Below, piece by piece: positions 32,842-44,270 of a stretch of 64,000 nucleotides of DNA. Each line of letters opens with the position of its first letter. Position 1 is the stretch's first letter. Both the position numbers and the translations under genes were made by a program. The notes below the pieces were generated by a model. It did no database searches and had not been told where the DNA came from. It saw only the letters and a list, made by a program, of their open reading frames with translations. Source of the stretch: Blastocystis hominis (taxonomy: Eukaryota > Sar > Bigyra > Opalinata > Blastocystidae); the NCBI RefSeq assembly GCF_000151665.1, contig NW_013171849.1, positions 248,001 to 312,000 on the forward strand, given 5' to 3'.

Positions 32842-34660
32842 AATAAGAGTATTACTATGCAATACAGTACAATGATAGATTCCAGCTAATACAATGATCG
32901 AACATAACGATTTCATGAATCTCGATCGATTCAATTGCAAAACAACCATTGAGACTACAATGTGTTTGAGTGATTGTTCCATTTGGATTCGATCGAATCA
33001 ATTGTATAATTCTATCAGTCGATTGGATCGCTATCAATGAATCATTCGATCGATTCTATATCATTCATAATCGAACAAATACAAATACAAAAACAAATAC
33101 TAATAATAATAATAATCACGAGGATTGATGGTTGAATACTCATCATCAATCTGATTCTGATTCTGATTGATCGATCCTATCCAATCATTCTATTCATGAT
33201 CAACAATACCAAAGTGATCTAATGGTATTCAATATGCTGAAATAGACCGATAAATAATGTGGATGATCATACAATCATAATAATGATAATAATGATGATG
33301 AATGAAGATCGAAAACTAACCAAATACACACCATTCATTCAATCATTCATTCAATCGATCAATGGATTGAACAGNNNNNNNNNNNNNNNNNNNNNNNNNN
33401 NNNNNNNNNNNNNNNNNNNNNNNNNNNNNNNNNNNNNNNNNNNNNNNNNNNNNNNNNNNNNNNNNNNNNNNNNNNNNNNNNNNNNNNNNNNNNNNNNNNN
33501 NNNNNNNNNNNNNNNNNNNNNNNNTGGTATATTCGTATTCGAGGGACAAAATGAACGTCGGCGGGAATTCATTCATTCATTCAATGGATCAATGGATTGA
33601 ACAGCCTTTCTATTCTTATCAGTATTATTGAGTGTGAATGATGAATTGATTCTTTACGATATTCAACATTCATTTGCATTTTGAATCAGCTATCCTTGAT
33701 CCATTGATTGATTGATTGAGTGAATGAGTGAGTGAGTGAGCGAATGAGTGAATGGTTTGTGTGATATTGAAGAATACGACATTCCATCCAAATATCGAAT
33801 TGTGAAACCACGATTGATATTACTACTAACTACAACTATCAAGTATCAAACACATCCGATTTGACTCCATTATTATCAAATTGATAAATCCATGTTTTGT
33901 GACTCATTGATAAACAAACAAACAAATGATAGTTGGATTGATTGAATGGTGAATCCAATATGATTTCCAATGCTATTCAATCGGATTCTATTCTATTCTA
34001 TTCTAGTTTCATTACCTTGTTTTATCCATTTCACCTCTATTTGATTCTATTCTATTCTATTCTATTCTATTCTATTCTATATATACAGTGATCGATTCCT
34101 ATTCAATAAATCAATATCAATCATTGTATTGTATTGTATTGTATTGTATTATCTACCGATTTAACAATGGATTCACAAATGTGAATAATCATCCAATATC
34201 AATCGATTCCAACTATTCCATTGTGTCACTATCAAATCCAATCTTATTATTCATGATTATGATTATTCGAAGCAAGCAGTTTCCTATCAATATTGAACAA
34301 ATCCTAGTTCAAACCTATTCAAACCATCATTTGTATTATTATTATTATTATTGGTAGATTGGATTCATCATTTGTAAATGTTCAATATGTGATCATTGGC
34401 TCATTGGTAATAATGATAATAATGATGATAATGATCATAAAAAATGATTGATTGATTGATTGATTGAAACAACAATCATAATTGAGTATCATTGTTAAAA
34501 TGGTAAAGAAGAACATCATAATAATCAGGTAGGATTGATATTTTGATTATTATAGAATCATGAATTGTGATCAAGAATCGGTTTCAAACAAACAATCAAT
34601 CAATCAATGGAAATGTTCCTAAACAATGACGAATCACTGAACAAATCAAATCAAATCAAA
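27690..34660. other. AT-rich simple-sequence region without genes
   Basis: Seven kilobases of short-period repeats: ATTC/GAAT tetramers (29,545-29,575, 29,745-29,760), GATTT pentamers (31,715-31,790), CAA (32,345-32,371), GAAA (32,812-32,842), GAGT (33,718-33,745), CTATT (34,025-34,080), GTATT (34,125-34,150) and GATT (34,445-34,468). The small ORFs within are translations of these repeats. I see no gene here. Confidence 0.75.
33375..33524. other. Assembly gap of 150 N
   Basis: The bases just before the gap (ATCAATGGATTGAACAG) are repeated at about 33,586-33,602. The gap is therefore flanked by a direct repeat and may hide or misrepresent a tandem array. Confidence 0.95.
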
Positions 34661-34669
34661 ATTATAGAT

Positions 34670-36919
34670 TTAATCATAGATTTCGACAAGATCAGCGAGA
34701 ATCGAAGAAACATCTATGAATCAAATCAAATCAATCAAACTATACTCGAAATTGATTTCGATCGAACACACCTGAATGGACGATCCCTCTGATAACTAAA
34801 TAGCTTGACATTTTGAAGATTTGGAATATCTAAATACTATCAATATTCAATATGCAGAAATACTTTCCAATGTCACTGAACGAGGATATTCGAAACTAGA
34901 TCCTTCAGAAGTTATTGATGTTAGATTTGGAAGATCTACAAAACAAATCATAACCAAATCATTCATTATTACTTCGCATTTATCATGAACTTGAATAATC
35001 CCTTGTTCCTTCAAGTGCAGCAAAACCGAGTTGAATGGATTGTAATGATGGAAGATCTACATCAATCATTTCATTCACATTCATTCAATACTTTCAATTA
35101 TTGTTGTCAAGGACTTATAGTATGCCCTCTCACCTAATGTAATGGATTGTAGATTTGGAAGATCTATGCATCATTCAAATATTCAATATCATATCAATAC
35201 CTCGAATCACAAATGAACTATAACAGAAATTGACTGAATAACTTCCAATTGTACCAATTTGAATGGATTGTAATTGTGGTAGATTCTTCAATTCAAAGTC
35301 TCCAGCAAAATCACTGAAACTATATTCACCAATTTGAATGGATTCCAATGATTCACAATTCAATATGTGGAATGATTTCGATGCATTATTACCATAATAA
35401 TTCTGAGTAAATGATTTGTTGCCGATTTTGATCGTTTTCAATCGATTCAATCCATCGATTTGGAATGTTTTCACTGATCCAAAACATTCATAGCCGATTT
35501 CGATTGATTTCAAATTATACAACAATGAAACATCCCAATCAACCAATACACAATTGTCAATCAGTTTCAAATGTTTCATTCCGATATTCAGTGGTTTGCT
35601 GCCATCTCCTTCATAATCAGTATCACATTCAATTCCATTATACCATTCACATTCATTCACTAATTTACCATATCGATCATACACTTTTCCTCTTCCAAAT
35701 CGATTATCATCACACCAATATCCTTCATATTCAATCAAACCATTATTATGATAACTTGTTCCATATCCAAATCGTTTCCAATTGATCATTATGCCCTTGT
35801 ACACCAATATTCCATCATCATCATACATTTCACCATATCCAAATGGAATTCCAAACTTGTTTTCTGTCAATATCAATCCTTCAAATCGACTTCCATGATC
35901 CAAATCCACGATTCCTTCTTCCACTACAATGGATTGTTCTTCACTATATGAAATAGCACCAATTTGATGATTTCCAAACACTTTCAACACTTTCTGCTCA
36001 TTGACCACAAATCCTTGATTCATGAATACTCCACTATTGAATTGCAATACTATACATCTCAATTCCATAAGACAAGTCAAATCCAGCCATATGGTTTCAT
36101 TTCCTTACCCAAGCATGCCTGTACACTTTGAATAATGGAACTATCAATACGATAGTTATTAATAGTAGAATTGACAAAATCAGCAATGTTTTGCATGGAA
36201 ATGAAAAGAAATATGGTAAAACGGTTATTTTGGAAACAAGATCTGTTTCATTATTTCTCGATAGAACACACGTCATGGATTATTGTGTATGGCTTTGATA
36301 TGCTGGTGTGTTACAAACTAGAATACATATAATAAAATCTCATTTTCTCCACCAATTTCTATTTTTCTTTATTTCGGTGCATTTCCATCTATTCATTTAT
36401 TTTTGTGTTATTTTCAGATACTTATAGCTATAATTGTAAATTATTACGCATTTTCATCACCTTTACTCTCTCCTGTCAGAATGGCTGTTCTATTAAGTCT
36501 ATAATGGATATATGTTCTTCAAAATATATCAATTATGTGGTAGTTAATCTTGTTTTGCAACAATCGAACTCACAATAGTGAATACTGTTGGAATGGTTAG
36601 ATTCGTAATAGAGAGTATGGCAGTAGTATGTAGAATGCAAAATCCATCATTTCTATTTGACAAGTGGATTATTGTATTGATTCTCTGTTGATACTTCGAT
36701 TCTCTTCTGTCACAATGATCATCCATATTGAGTACAAAGAATGATATTGCAGAGAAAGGATTGTGGTTCATAGATTGAAATTGTGAATAGGAATCATAGT
36801 ATCATTAAACAAAACAATCGATTGAATAATATGATAATGGATGGAATCGATGAATCCTATGAATGAAAACCTTGCTTTCTATTTGATCAACAAAACAATG
36901 TGAAATGTAATGTGATTAA
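34670..36919 (-). repeat. Segmental duplication, copy B
   Basis: Direct copy of 18,240-20,534, separated by about 16.4 kb. It includes the MORN/LRR pseudogene and the shared upstream non-coding DNA. It ends at about 36,919, where a different MORN gene is cut off. Confidence 0.8.
35175..36196 (-). pseudogene. MORN/LRR protein, copy B, broken near its 5' end
   Basis: The start matches copy A (MQNIADFVNSTINNY from 36,196). At the codon after PYGWI the copy A serine TCA is TGA, and a single-base shift follows a few codons later. From about 36,080 the frame is open again for 300 codons with the same MORN units (FGYGEMYDDDGILVYKGIM) and LRR units (LKSIEIGYECF, LESIQIGEYSF). The 3' array (35,174 to about 34,670) is frameshifted as in copy A. 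Confidence 0.7.
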
Positions 36920-37689
36920 CATAGCAATAGTATTAAATAAACAAGTAATATTGAGTGAATCAATGAATGAATATGCCATCCATCATAGAGATCTCTTCCA
37001 CTCACTTCCACTCCATCTTTCCATTCCACTTCGCGAGTAGCAATCCGAGTTTCTTCATCGATCCAGTATCCTCGACCATTTCGAAGAAACGATTCTTTCG
37101 AGTCATCATACACGAATTCACCCACATAGAGGGGAATTCGATTCGAAGCGATGGTGTTGTCACCGTTTCGCTTGAACTCGATCATGATGTTTCCTTCGAT
37201 CTTGCGGATGATCTCCACGAGCTTATTACCCTTCCACATCCCCTCAAGCAGCATGGCACCCGTTTCTTCGTCATACGCGATGCCCCATCCTTCTCTCTCT
37301 CGCTTCTCATTAAATTCACCGTGATATATCAGGTGATCACTTGCATGCGAATAGATTTCCATTCGCTCGCCTCGGACATGGTTTATAATACGATGAAAAT
37401 TCTTTCTGTCCCAGATTTCATCATAGGATTGCATAAACGCGACACGTCCATTATCAAATCGCGTGAAGTCGCCGATTTCGCTCCCGTTCGCATCCACCTC
37501 AAAGCACATTTTTAGTATGCCATTTTGGAATAGGCAAACCTTCCCAGCTCTCGTCAACGTGTATTCAGCCTCGTGATCGCCTTGATAATATTGGAGGCTA
37601 TACTTGCAGCCGCCAATAGTGATTTCCTTTGCTTCACCATGCGTTATGTAACCGTCCAGGAGAAATTCGCTTCCCTTAAGTTCTTCCAT
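36916..37689 (-). CDS. MORN-repeat protein, 3' end lost at a duplication boundary (copy E)
   Basis: The frame of 257 codons starts MEELKGSEFLLDGYI. From residue about 20 it aligns with the N-terminal half of the right-edge gene (61,752-63,137): shared features are QGDHEAEYTL, NGILKMCFEV, YHGEFNEKREREGWGIAYD, LLEGMWKGNKLVEIIRKI, IPLYVGEF and REVEWKDGVE...DLYDGW. The homology ends at DLYDGW. The last 18 codons (HIHSLIHSILLVYLI...) come from the AT-rich DNA at the end of duplication B, so the LRR half is missing. Codon use is clearly more GC-rich than in copies A-D, like the housekeeping genes. Function is probably membrane or surface association, unproven. Confidence 0.6.
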   Translation of the reverse strand: MEELKGSEFLLDGYITHGEAKEITIGGCKYSLQYYQGDHEAEYTLTRAGKVCLFQNGILKMCFEVDANGSEIGDFTRFDNGRVAFMQSYDEIWDRKNFHRIINHVRGERMEIYSHASDHLIYHGEFNEKREREGWGIAYDEETGAMLLEGMWKGNKLVEIIRKIEGNIMIEFKRNGDNTIASNRIPLYVGEFVYDDSKESFLRNGRGYWIDEETRIATREVEWKDGVEVSGRDLYDGWHIHSLIHSILLVYLILLLC

Positions 37690-38583
37690 TCTACCTATTT
37701 GGAATCACATATCCTTAGCCTCTACTCTTTGAATCCGTAATTTGTAGCCAAATATAAAGAATTTATGAAGAAAACAGAGAGATCAGTTTATTTCTTTACA
37801 CCTAAGTATTCTTCATATTTAAAAATTATGATAGAGTGCTACCATATACACATTGGATCCAAGATTTCCAAGTGAAGTACTCACTTGTGTTTCGCATCAT
37901 TTTGTTCACATTTTTGTGGTTGAAATAGTTCGGAGGTATAGATATTTATAATAATATCAGGATTGTTTGGAAACACTCAGAATGGAAAAGTCCATTTTGT
38001 TGTCTACTATGTCTGTATAGGTTGTATATTTATGATATCATAGTGAAATCGTGTTATGAAGCAAGGATTTGGTTGTTCACTCCACTTTGTCTAAATAGTC
38101 TATATTATCATCATTATTATTATTATCATTATCATTATTATTTCGATAATCCAATCTATCCATCCATGATTCTAGCCAAATCATTTTGACTTGGGAATGG
38201 TTGGGTTTGAAAGCAATTCAAACTAGTAAAACTAGTAAATCGAATGGAATGGAATGGAAATTGGTTTTGATCCAGTGATTTTCACACAAAGAACCTATCT
38301 TCGCACATCGTTAACCATTCACTCCATTTTCTATCATTTCCTTATCCTAAACCAACCAACTAACTCTAAATACACTTTCTTTCTATCTTTGTTTCTTTGT
38401 TTCAACTATCAACTCACAGCACTCTATTATTATTATTAACTAGAGTCGTTTGGTTCCTCGTTCTGGATTATTCTGTTCATGTTTCTAAATCATTCCAACA
38501 CCCTACACACTCTAAATCTACATTTTCTTTCCTTCTTTCCTTCCTAAACACATTTTCGATTCTCATTCAAATCCTACAACGCT
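37690..38583. other. AT-rich spacer
   Basis: No supported gene. Contains TTA/TCA-rich microsatellite (38,105-38,140) and, at its right end, an ATCC run (38,608-38,638) that already overlaps the neighbouring gene. Confidence 0.6.
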
Positions 38584-41407
38584 TCAACCATTCCACATCT
38601 CTACAACTCCATCCATCCATCCATCCATCCATCCATCTTCCAAACCAAACACCGCAACCATTTCTCTCTTTCTTTCTCTCAGCAACTGCCAAATCGGTCT
38701 GGATCGTGGAAACGTGGAAACATCGCGACCCACGGCGCACCAGGCGTGATCGACGAGGTGGGCGCGGATGAGCGCGCTGGTCACGTCGTAGGCGAAGAGG
38801 AAGCGGAGGCGGAGGCGGAGGCGGAGGCGGAGGGGCTGGGTGACGGAGACCACGGTGGCGTTCTGCGCCCAGTTGGACAGGAAGAGATCCAGAGAGCCCG
38901 GTCGACTCTGCACACCTTCGTAGGGAGCCACGGACCCCACCCCATCGCCCACCAGATTCCTGCTCACTCACACCCACACCCACACCCACACCCAGAGCGA
39001 ACCGGTGAGCGAGGAGGTTGGCTCGCCGTCCACCACCAACACCCAACGAATTCCGACGTGGCCATCGTGGACACTCCGAATTGCCTGCCCATCCACTCGG
39101 CACTGCCCACTTCGCTCGGGACGCACTCCAGCGTGTAGGAAGTCGCGGGGATCCCACCCTCCAACACGTCCCACACATCGCGTCCCGCGGGGAACCAGAC
39201 GGTTCGGAGGAAGGAGGAAGGAGGAAGGAGGAAGGAGGAAGTCGCGGGAGCGCGAAACTCGCACGTGGCGGTGCAGAGATCATGGAAGGATCCGGTAATC
39301 GCCATCGCACAGTCCCACTCAATGCCCTCCGCCTGATTCCACACACACCGCATACAGAACCGCGGGGATCTTCTCTTGGCGGGAGAGATACCCGGTGAAC
39401 GCGGCCACGCTCAGATAGATGGGCGCGTGCTGCACGCTCTGCACGCTCTGCACGCTCTGCACGCTCTGCAGGTCCAGGAAGCAGTTCGTGCTGGCAACCT
39501 CGCTCTCGCTCTCGCTCTCGCTCTGGATCACAGCCATCGACGCCATCCACGAGCGTCGCACCACGTAGTACCGAATGCTGGCGCCGCCCAGCTCCGCCGG
39601 CTCTGCCCACTGCACGCGCAGCGAGGTCGAGGAGAGCGCGGCCACCTCGAGGTTCTGCACCGCGCCGGGCGCGACGACATACGCGGCGAGGGTGATGGGA
39701 GAGGAGGCCTCGGAGAGGATGGAGCACGCGGCGGAGCACAGCGCCACGCGCACCCAGTAGGCCACGCACGCATCGAGAGAGAGAGAGAGAGCTCGGCTTG
39801 CTGGACGTCGCCCTCTTGGAGGAGCGCGTCGGCGGCGAAGAGCTGGGAGTGGGAGCCAACCAAGGCCTGCACGAAGAGCTCGCACCACCACCAGACCCAG
39901 CGCACCTGCGTGGCTTCGAAGGCGGCAGCAGCACGACGGGCGCGGAGGCAGGGAGGGAGGCAGGCAGCAGCACGACGGGGCGGTAGACGGAGAAGGACGC
40001 GAAGGCGGACCAGGAGGCGCCCTTGCGGACACGCCAGCTGATGGCCATCACGCTGTTCACAATGGCGCCCGCCACCAACACGGAGCGCGTCTCGAAGAAC
40101 TGGCTCTGCACATTGCTGCCCATCAAGGCCATCCATCGGGGCTTCATCGGAGATGCCACTGCTCCAGGGAACCTCCATCTGCACAGACACGCTGCGCTGC
40201 GCTGCGCCTACTCCACTTCCCTCATACCAATCGCGCTCTCCACAATCCGAGCAGGCCACAACCGAACGCCAACCGAACACCAACCGAACGCCAACCGAAC
40301 GCCAACCGAACGCCGGCGCGGGTCGAGAAGGTCGCGATGAGGGTTTCCGCGGGGAAGGGGAGGCCGTTTCGGGACACCAACCTGTTGGCATTGATGTAGA
40401 GCGTGCGTGCCTTCGCAAAACCGCGGGAAGGAGCCATTGAAGGCGAACGCGAAGGCGAACCCAATGGTGTAGTCGGAGATGGAGATCGCGGTGGTGGGAT
40501 AGGAGAACGTGGCCTCGGCCAATTCAAACACGATGTGGATGTTCATGGGCTCGAATGGATCGTTCATCACCTCGCCCACGCCCACATTGCTCGTGCAGTA
40601 CATCGTGGATTGCTTCCCATCTCCCATCGTCCACAGCGCCACGTCCCTCGCCCCATCGCCCGCCACGCAGCGCAGCGCAGCGCAGCATCGGCAGGATGGG
40701 CTGGCAGGAGCCCGTCCCCTATCGATCGATCGATCGATTCCCACTGCTGATAGGCGTTGCACCCATCCGTGATCATGCCCCACTAGTCCACATCGCACTT
40801 CGTATCCAACACTTGCCCCAAGTGCCCTTCCGGCTACCCCGCCGCTTCGTCCGCGGGGCACACCACCGCCACGCACCTCACCTCTCTTCCATTCCACCAC
40901 TTCCCACACGCCCGCACCACGCACACCTCCACCTTCCCATGCTCCACAGACCCACAAATGCAGAACTGCACCGTCTTGGAACTCGCCTGCTCCCACTGGC
41001 CATTCCAGTTCACTCGGCTCGCATCAATCAGAGGCGAGGACCGTACCCACAGCAGTTCGCATACTCCGCCTTCTTGTCCCATTCTCCCAAGTTCCACACA
41101 CGCTCCGCTTCTACAAACCTACAGCTCTTGCTCCCATAGTTTGCCCTTTCACTCATCGCAAATCCGTTCTCTCTACCACACTCTACCACCTCACAATATG
41201 AAAATGAAAATACGAGAAACAGAACAGATATCCTAGGCAAGAACGTCGTGCCTGTACCAGATACCTCCCACGTTACAAGTTATCTCCATGTATCCGCGGT
41301 CACACATGCCATGAATGGGTTCGCCACGTTGCACAGTTTGAAGTACAGAAATTCCTCACTCGGAACACACTCCACACAGCAAAAATGGAACCAGGGTCCA
41401 CCGCCAT
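38584..41407 (-). CDS. Cysteine-rich extracellular-type protein with FN3 and sushi-like modules, many micro-introns
   Basis: This GC-rich gene reads only after removal of at least nine introns of 26-40 bp, most of them 29-32. From the 5' side: a sushi-like segment (CDRGYMEITCNVGG), a Cys-rich part (CGRENGFAMSERANYGSKSC, FCICGSVEHGKVEVCVVRAC, GMITDGCNAYQQ), a jelly-roll/lectin-like part (MNIHIVFELAEATFSYPT, SISDYTIGFAFAF), then an FN3 domain (PGAVQNLEVAALSSTSLRVQ...GASIRYYVVRRSW), a further domain (IPATSYTLECVPSE, VGIRWVLVVDGEP) and a last segment (LFLSNWAQNATVVSV). Several minisatellites lie in exons and introns. The 5' start (ATG 41,407 is one option) and the 3' end are uncertain; the 3' exon fades into AT-rich repeats. 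It is probably a secreted or surface protein, by domain content. Confidence 0.55.
38800..38835. repeat. Hexamer repeat GCGGAG in the FN3-like gene
   Basis: About six copies; on the coding strand they give an alternating Leu-Arg run in the last exon. Confidence 0.75.
39428..39473. repeat. 9-bp minisatellite GCTCTGCAC in the FN3-like gene
   Basis: About five tandem copies. On the coding strand the array is in phase and encodes a QSV repeat. Confidence 0.75.
40259..40318. repeat. 11-bp minisatellite CAACCGAACGC in the FN3-like gene
   Basis: Five tandem copies, one with a single change. Eleven is not a multiple of three, so the array probably lies in an intron of the gene. Confidence 0.75.
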
Positions 41408-42642
41408 TATGGTATTGAATGCGTTCACGATACATATCTCACACACACAGTTTAGTCAAAGTAACGATAGCGCACACTACACTAGCTTCTTCAAACACAC
41501 CAACTTGAGGACAGAACCCATCCCAGCTACAATACTTACACTCCCACAACACAACACACAAAAACACATAGAAGTCCGAAAACAAAACAAAAGACAGGAC
41601 ATACAAGTCCAATTCCAAATTTTGAATACATTCAAACCCAGTAAGACGAAACTAATAGCTTTTATTGTAAAACAAATGATTTCAAAAATACACAGGAATT
41701 GTGCAATTGTGAAAATAGTGTTGAAATTGGGTATGAGTGGAAGAATAGATTTCGAATAGGGAGGGAGTTGTTTTTACTGTGAAGTGGAAGGAGATGAGCG
41801 GAAATGGGATATTGTGGAATGAATAGATCGAAGAGTGTTGTTTCCAGTGGAAGCGTTTTGTTTTTCGTTCTATTCATTTGGAATTTTATCTAGATGGGAT
41901 AGAAAGAAATAGGGTATGTAGAAGATGATGATAGGAATGAAAATGGAAAAGCTAGCGATAAGCAGTTTTTGGGTTATCATTTATAGTAATAATATGTGAT
42001 ATGTGTATAGTAGAATCGAATAGTAGAGTTTTTGAGAAAGGTGGGTGTGTCGTTGAAGAACTGAGCAAAATAAGGTAGAATACATAATATATTTTATACG
42101 AACAAATAGAGATATATTCATATTCCACTGTTTCTAGGTTTTTGGATAGTTGGTGTGCAGTTTTTGTCGTTTTGATGCACTCTGAACCTATCAGAGTTTG
42201 TTATATTGCCAGAGAATACTATCCCTTATTCTAACCCATATAGTATCCCCCACCTGCCAAATAATGCAGAATATCTCCTATTTAAAGGAAGGATCGAATT
42301 GTACACCACTTCAATAGGGATACAAAGTGATTCACAATGTTGTTCTATTACGAGCATGAATAACAATAGTATACATAATACTTGCTGTTTGAGTTGGTTG
42401 ATGAAAGTGAAATGCTTTGGTTCCCAACTCATTAGGATGAATAGAATTACTCACTAATAGCGATATCAGTATTGTTGATGATAAAGCTGAAATCCATAAG
42501 AATGGACTCTATGGGAATGAGTAGTTGTCCAATATCAAGCTGTGAGACATATCTGGCTGATTATTTGTTGAAGGCAACAATCAAACTATTACTTTTCAGA
42601 TATATATATATATGTATATAGATAGAAGATAGACATTGATAT
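41408..42642. other. AT-rich spacer
   Basis: No supported gene. Holds a TA-rich run and an ATCT microsatellite (42,600-42,655) that overlaps the 3' end of the capsid-like gene. Confidence 0.6.
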
Positions 42643-43845
42643 CTATCTATCTATCTTCTTGAATACCTTACTGAAGTTGTGCTTACAAGATATCGTGAAT
42701 GAGATGTACACATTCGAATTCTTGGAGATCGGACGGTCATTTGCATCTGTCAGTACCCAATCAATGGAATCCAGGTTCGATTGTTCAATCACATCGATCG
42801 ATAGGTTGTCCCAGGTGATCATGTTGTTCAGTCCCATCGATACATGAATCAGGTTATCGATCAGCGGACTCTTCAGACCGAATGTTTGCGCATTGATACT
42901 ACTGTATACTCGGATCACACTCATTTCGTTCGTGATGTTGTAGGCTCCTCTGGTTATTAACACCTCGTGTGGAGATGTCCCCGCATCGATTGATATCACT
43001 TGATCGGTTGGTACGTTGTGCAACACGAAATCGGTATAGAGTGACACAGACGAAATGGAACACTGATCGAATGAGAGAGGATTGTCCAGCTTCACTTCCT
43101 TCTTCGTAGTATTACCGAACACTTCCATCATACTGAACTGGTTCATCGGTAGAGTTGAGGAAGGCACTTGATCAAACACATCTTCGATCGTCAACTGGAG
43201 TTCGAATTCGCCGTTCAATCGCATGATATTACCATCCATATCGCGGAACACGAACATCAATCGGTCGAATCGGGTTATCATGGGAATGCAGATGTCTTCC
43301 ACGGTGCGGAGATAATTAACCTCGGGATCGTCAATGATCATTGTGGTGAGCAGGTTGTTGTTCTGGTTGGCAATCTTCAGATCGGAGGAACGCACGAGAG
43401 ACGAGTACACTTGGATCACTTGGCGATTTCGCGTGATATCAATCACGTTCGATCCACTGAACGAAGCGGATAGAATGATGGTACGCCCTTCCAAACCGAG
43501 GATTTCTCGAATATCCGGAGCATTGGTGAAATCGATGGTGTGTGGGTACTGGATATAAATACACCCATAACTCGAAGCCTTCGTAGATATCGAAAATGTA
43601 GTATCGGTCATGGTGTTGAGGATGGTAATGATTTGACCGATCGTGTAGTATCCAGGAAGAATCGCTAGCTCTTCGTCATTCGAGTTCATGACCACATTCG
43701 TAGAATCCACATTGTTGAACATGACTTGATTGGGTCTGAACAGGACAGTCATGAAAGTGATGTAGGGATTCTGATACTTGTACGGGTTGATCCAGGAGAA
43801 TGAAGTATTCCCAGGTAAGCCTTGGATATACATGGAGTAGTGCAT
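42643..43845 (-). CDS. Polinton-type minor capsid (penton-like, jelly-roll) protein, intact
   Basis: The start at 43,845 (MHYSMYIQGLPGNTSF) is fixed by alignment with the fragment at 27,684. The 400-residue product is beta-rich and has two similar halves: LPGYYTIGQIITILNTMTD in the first, ITRGAYNITNEMSVIRVYSS in the second. Conserved-looking stretches are IREILGLEG, VIQVYSSLVRSSDL and RLMFVFRDMDGNIMRLNGEF. The last (F-x-F-R-D-x-x-G-N) is typical of a structural protein found in Polintons and adintoviruses, taken to be the penton or another minor capsid subunit. That identity is inference from pattern, not from a search. The stop lies in an ATCT microsatellite. It sits 15 kb from the other element genes. 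Confidence 0.6.
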   Translation of the reverse strand: MHYSMYIQGLPGNTSFSWINPYKYQNPYITFMTVLFRPNQVMFNNVDSTNVVMNSNDEELAILPGYYTIGQIITILNTMTDTTFSISTKASSYGCIYIQYPHTIDFTNAPDIREILGLEGRTIILSASFSGSNVIDITRNRQVIQVYSSLVRSSDLKIANQNNNLLTTMIIDDPEVNYLRTVEDICIPMITRFDRLMFVFRDMDGNIMRLNGEFELQLTIEDVFDQVPSSTLPMNQFSMMEVFGNTTKKEVKLDNPLSFDQCSISSVSLYTDFVLHNVPTDQVISIDAGTSPHEVLITRGAYNITNEMSVIRVYSSINAQTFGLKSPLIDNLIHVSMGLNNMITWDNLSIDVIEQSNLDSIDWVLTDANDRPISKNSNVYISFTISCKHNFSKVFKKIDR

Positions 43846-44270
43846 GGCTTGCCCCTCTTTACCAGAAAACAGGGTCAAGGAAAATAAGCTAAGGTCAACA
43901 TTTCGCACCTTATTTCTTATATAGGCTAAAATATACAAGTTGTCCAGGGACAACAACGGTGAGCGATAGAAGATGGGGTCTGAGGGACAACTTTGGTCGA
44001 ATATTATCAATTGCAGTCGTGCAAATCGCGTCAGTAGCTAATCACTTCTAATAATAAAAACGAAAAACAGCAGCAAATGGAACATTATCGAAAAATACCA
44101 TATAATTTTCGAAATGATAACACGAGAAGAAATAGGCTTTATTATCATTAGTATTTTGTACTACGCCGTTACCATTTATGAAATATCGTATAGATTTAAA
44201 AGTGACTTCTATATTATTATTGAATAATATGAGAAATTGTATATGTTGTTCTCCATTAGACTTTCTTTCC

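Noticed and set aside
38567-40159. Single 530-codon ORF as one exon
   Set aside because: It mixes coding and shadow frames. The FN3 and other domain motifs are in different frames joined by 26-40 bp introns.
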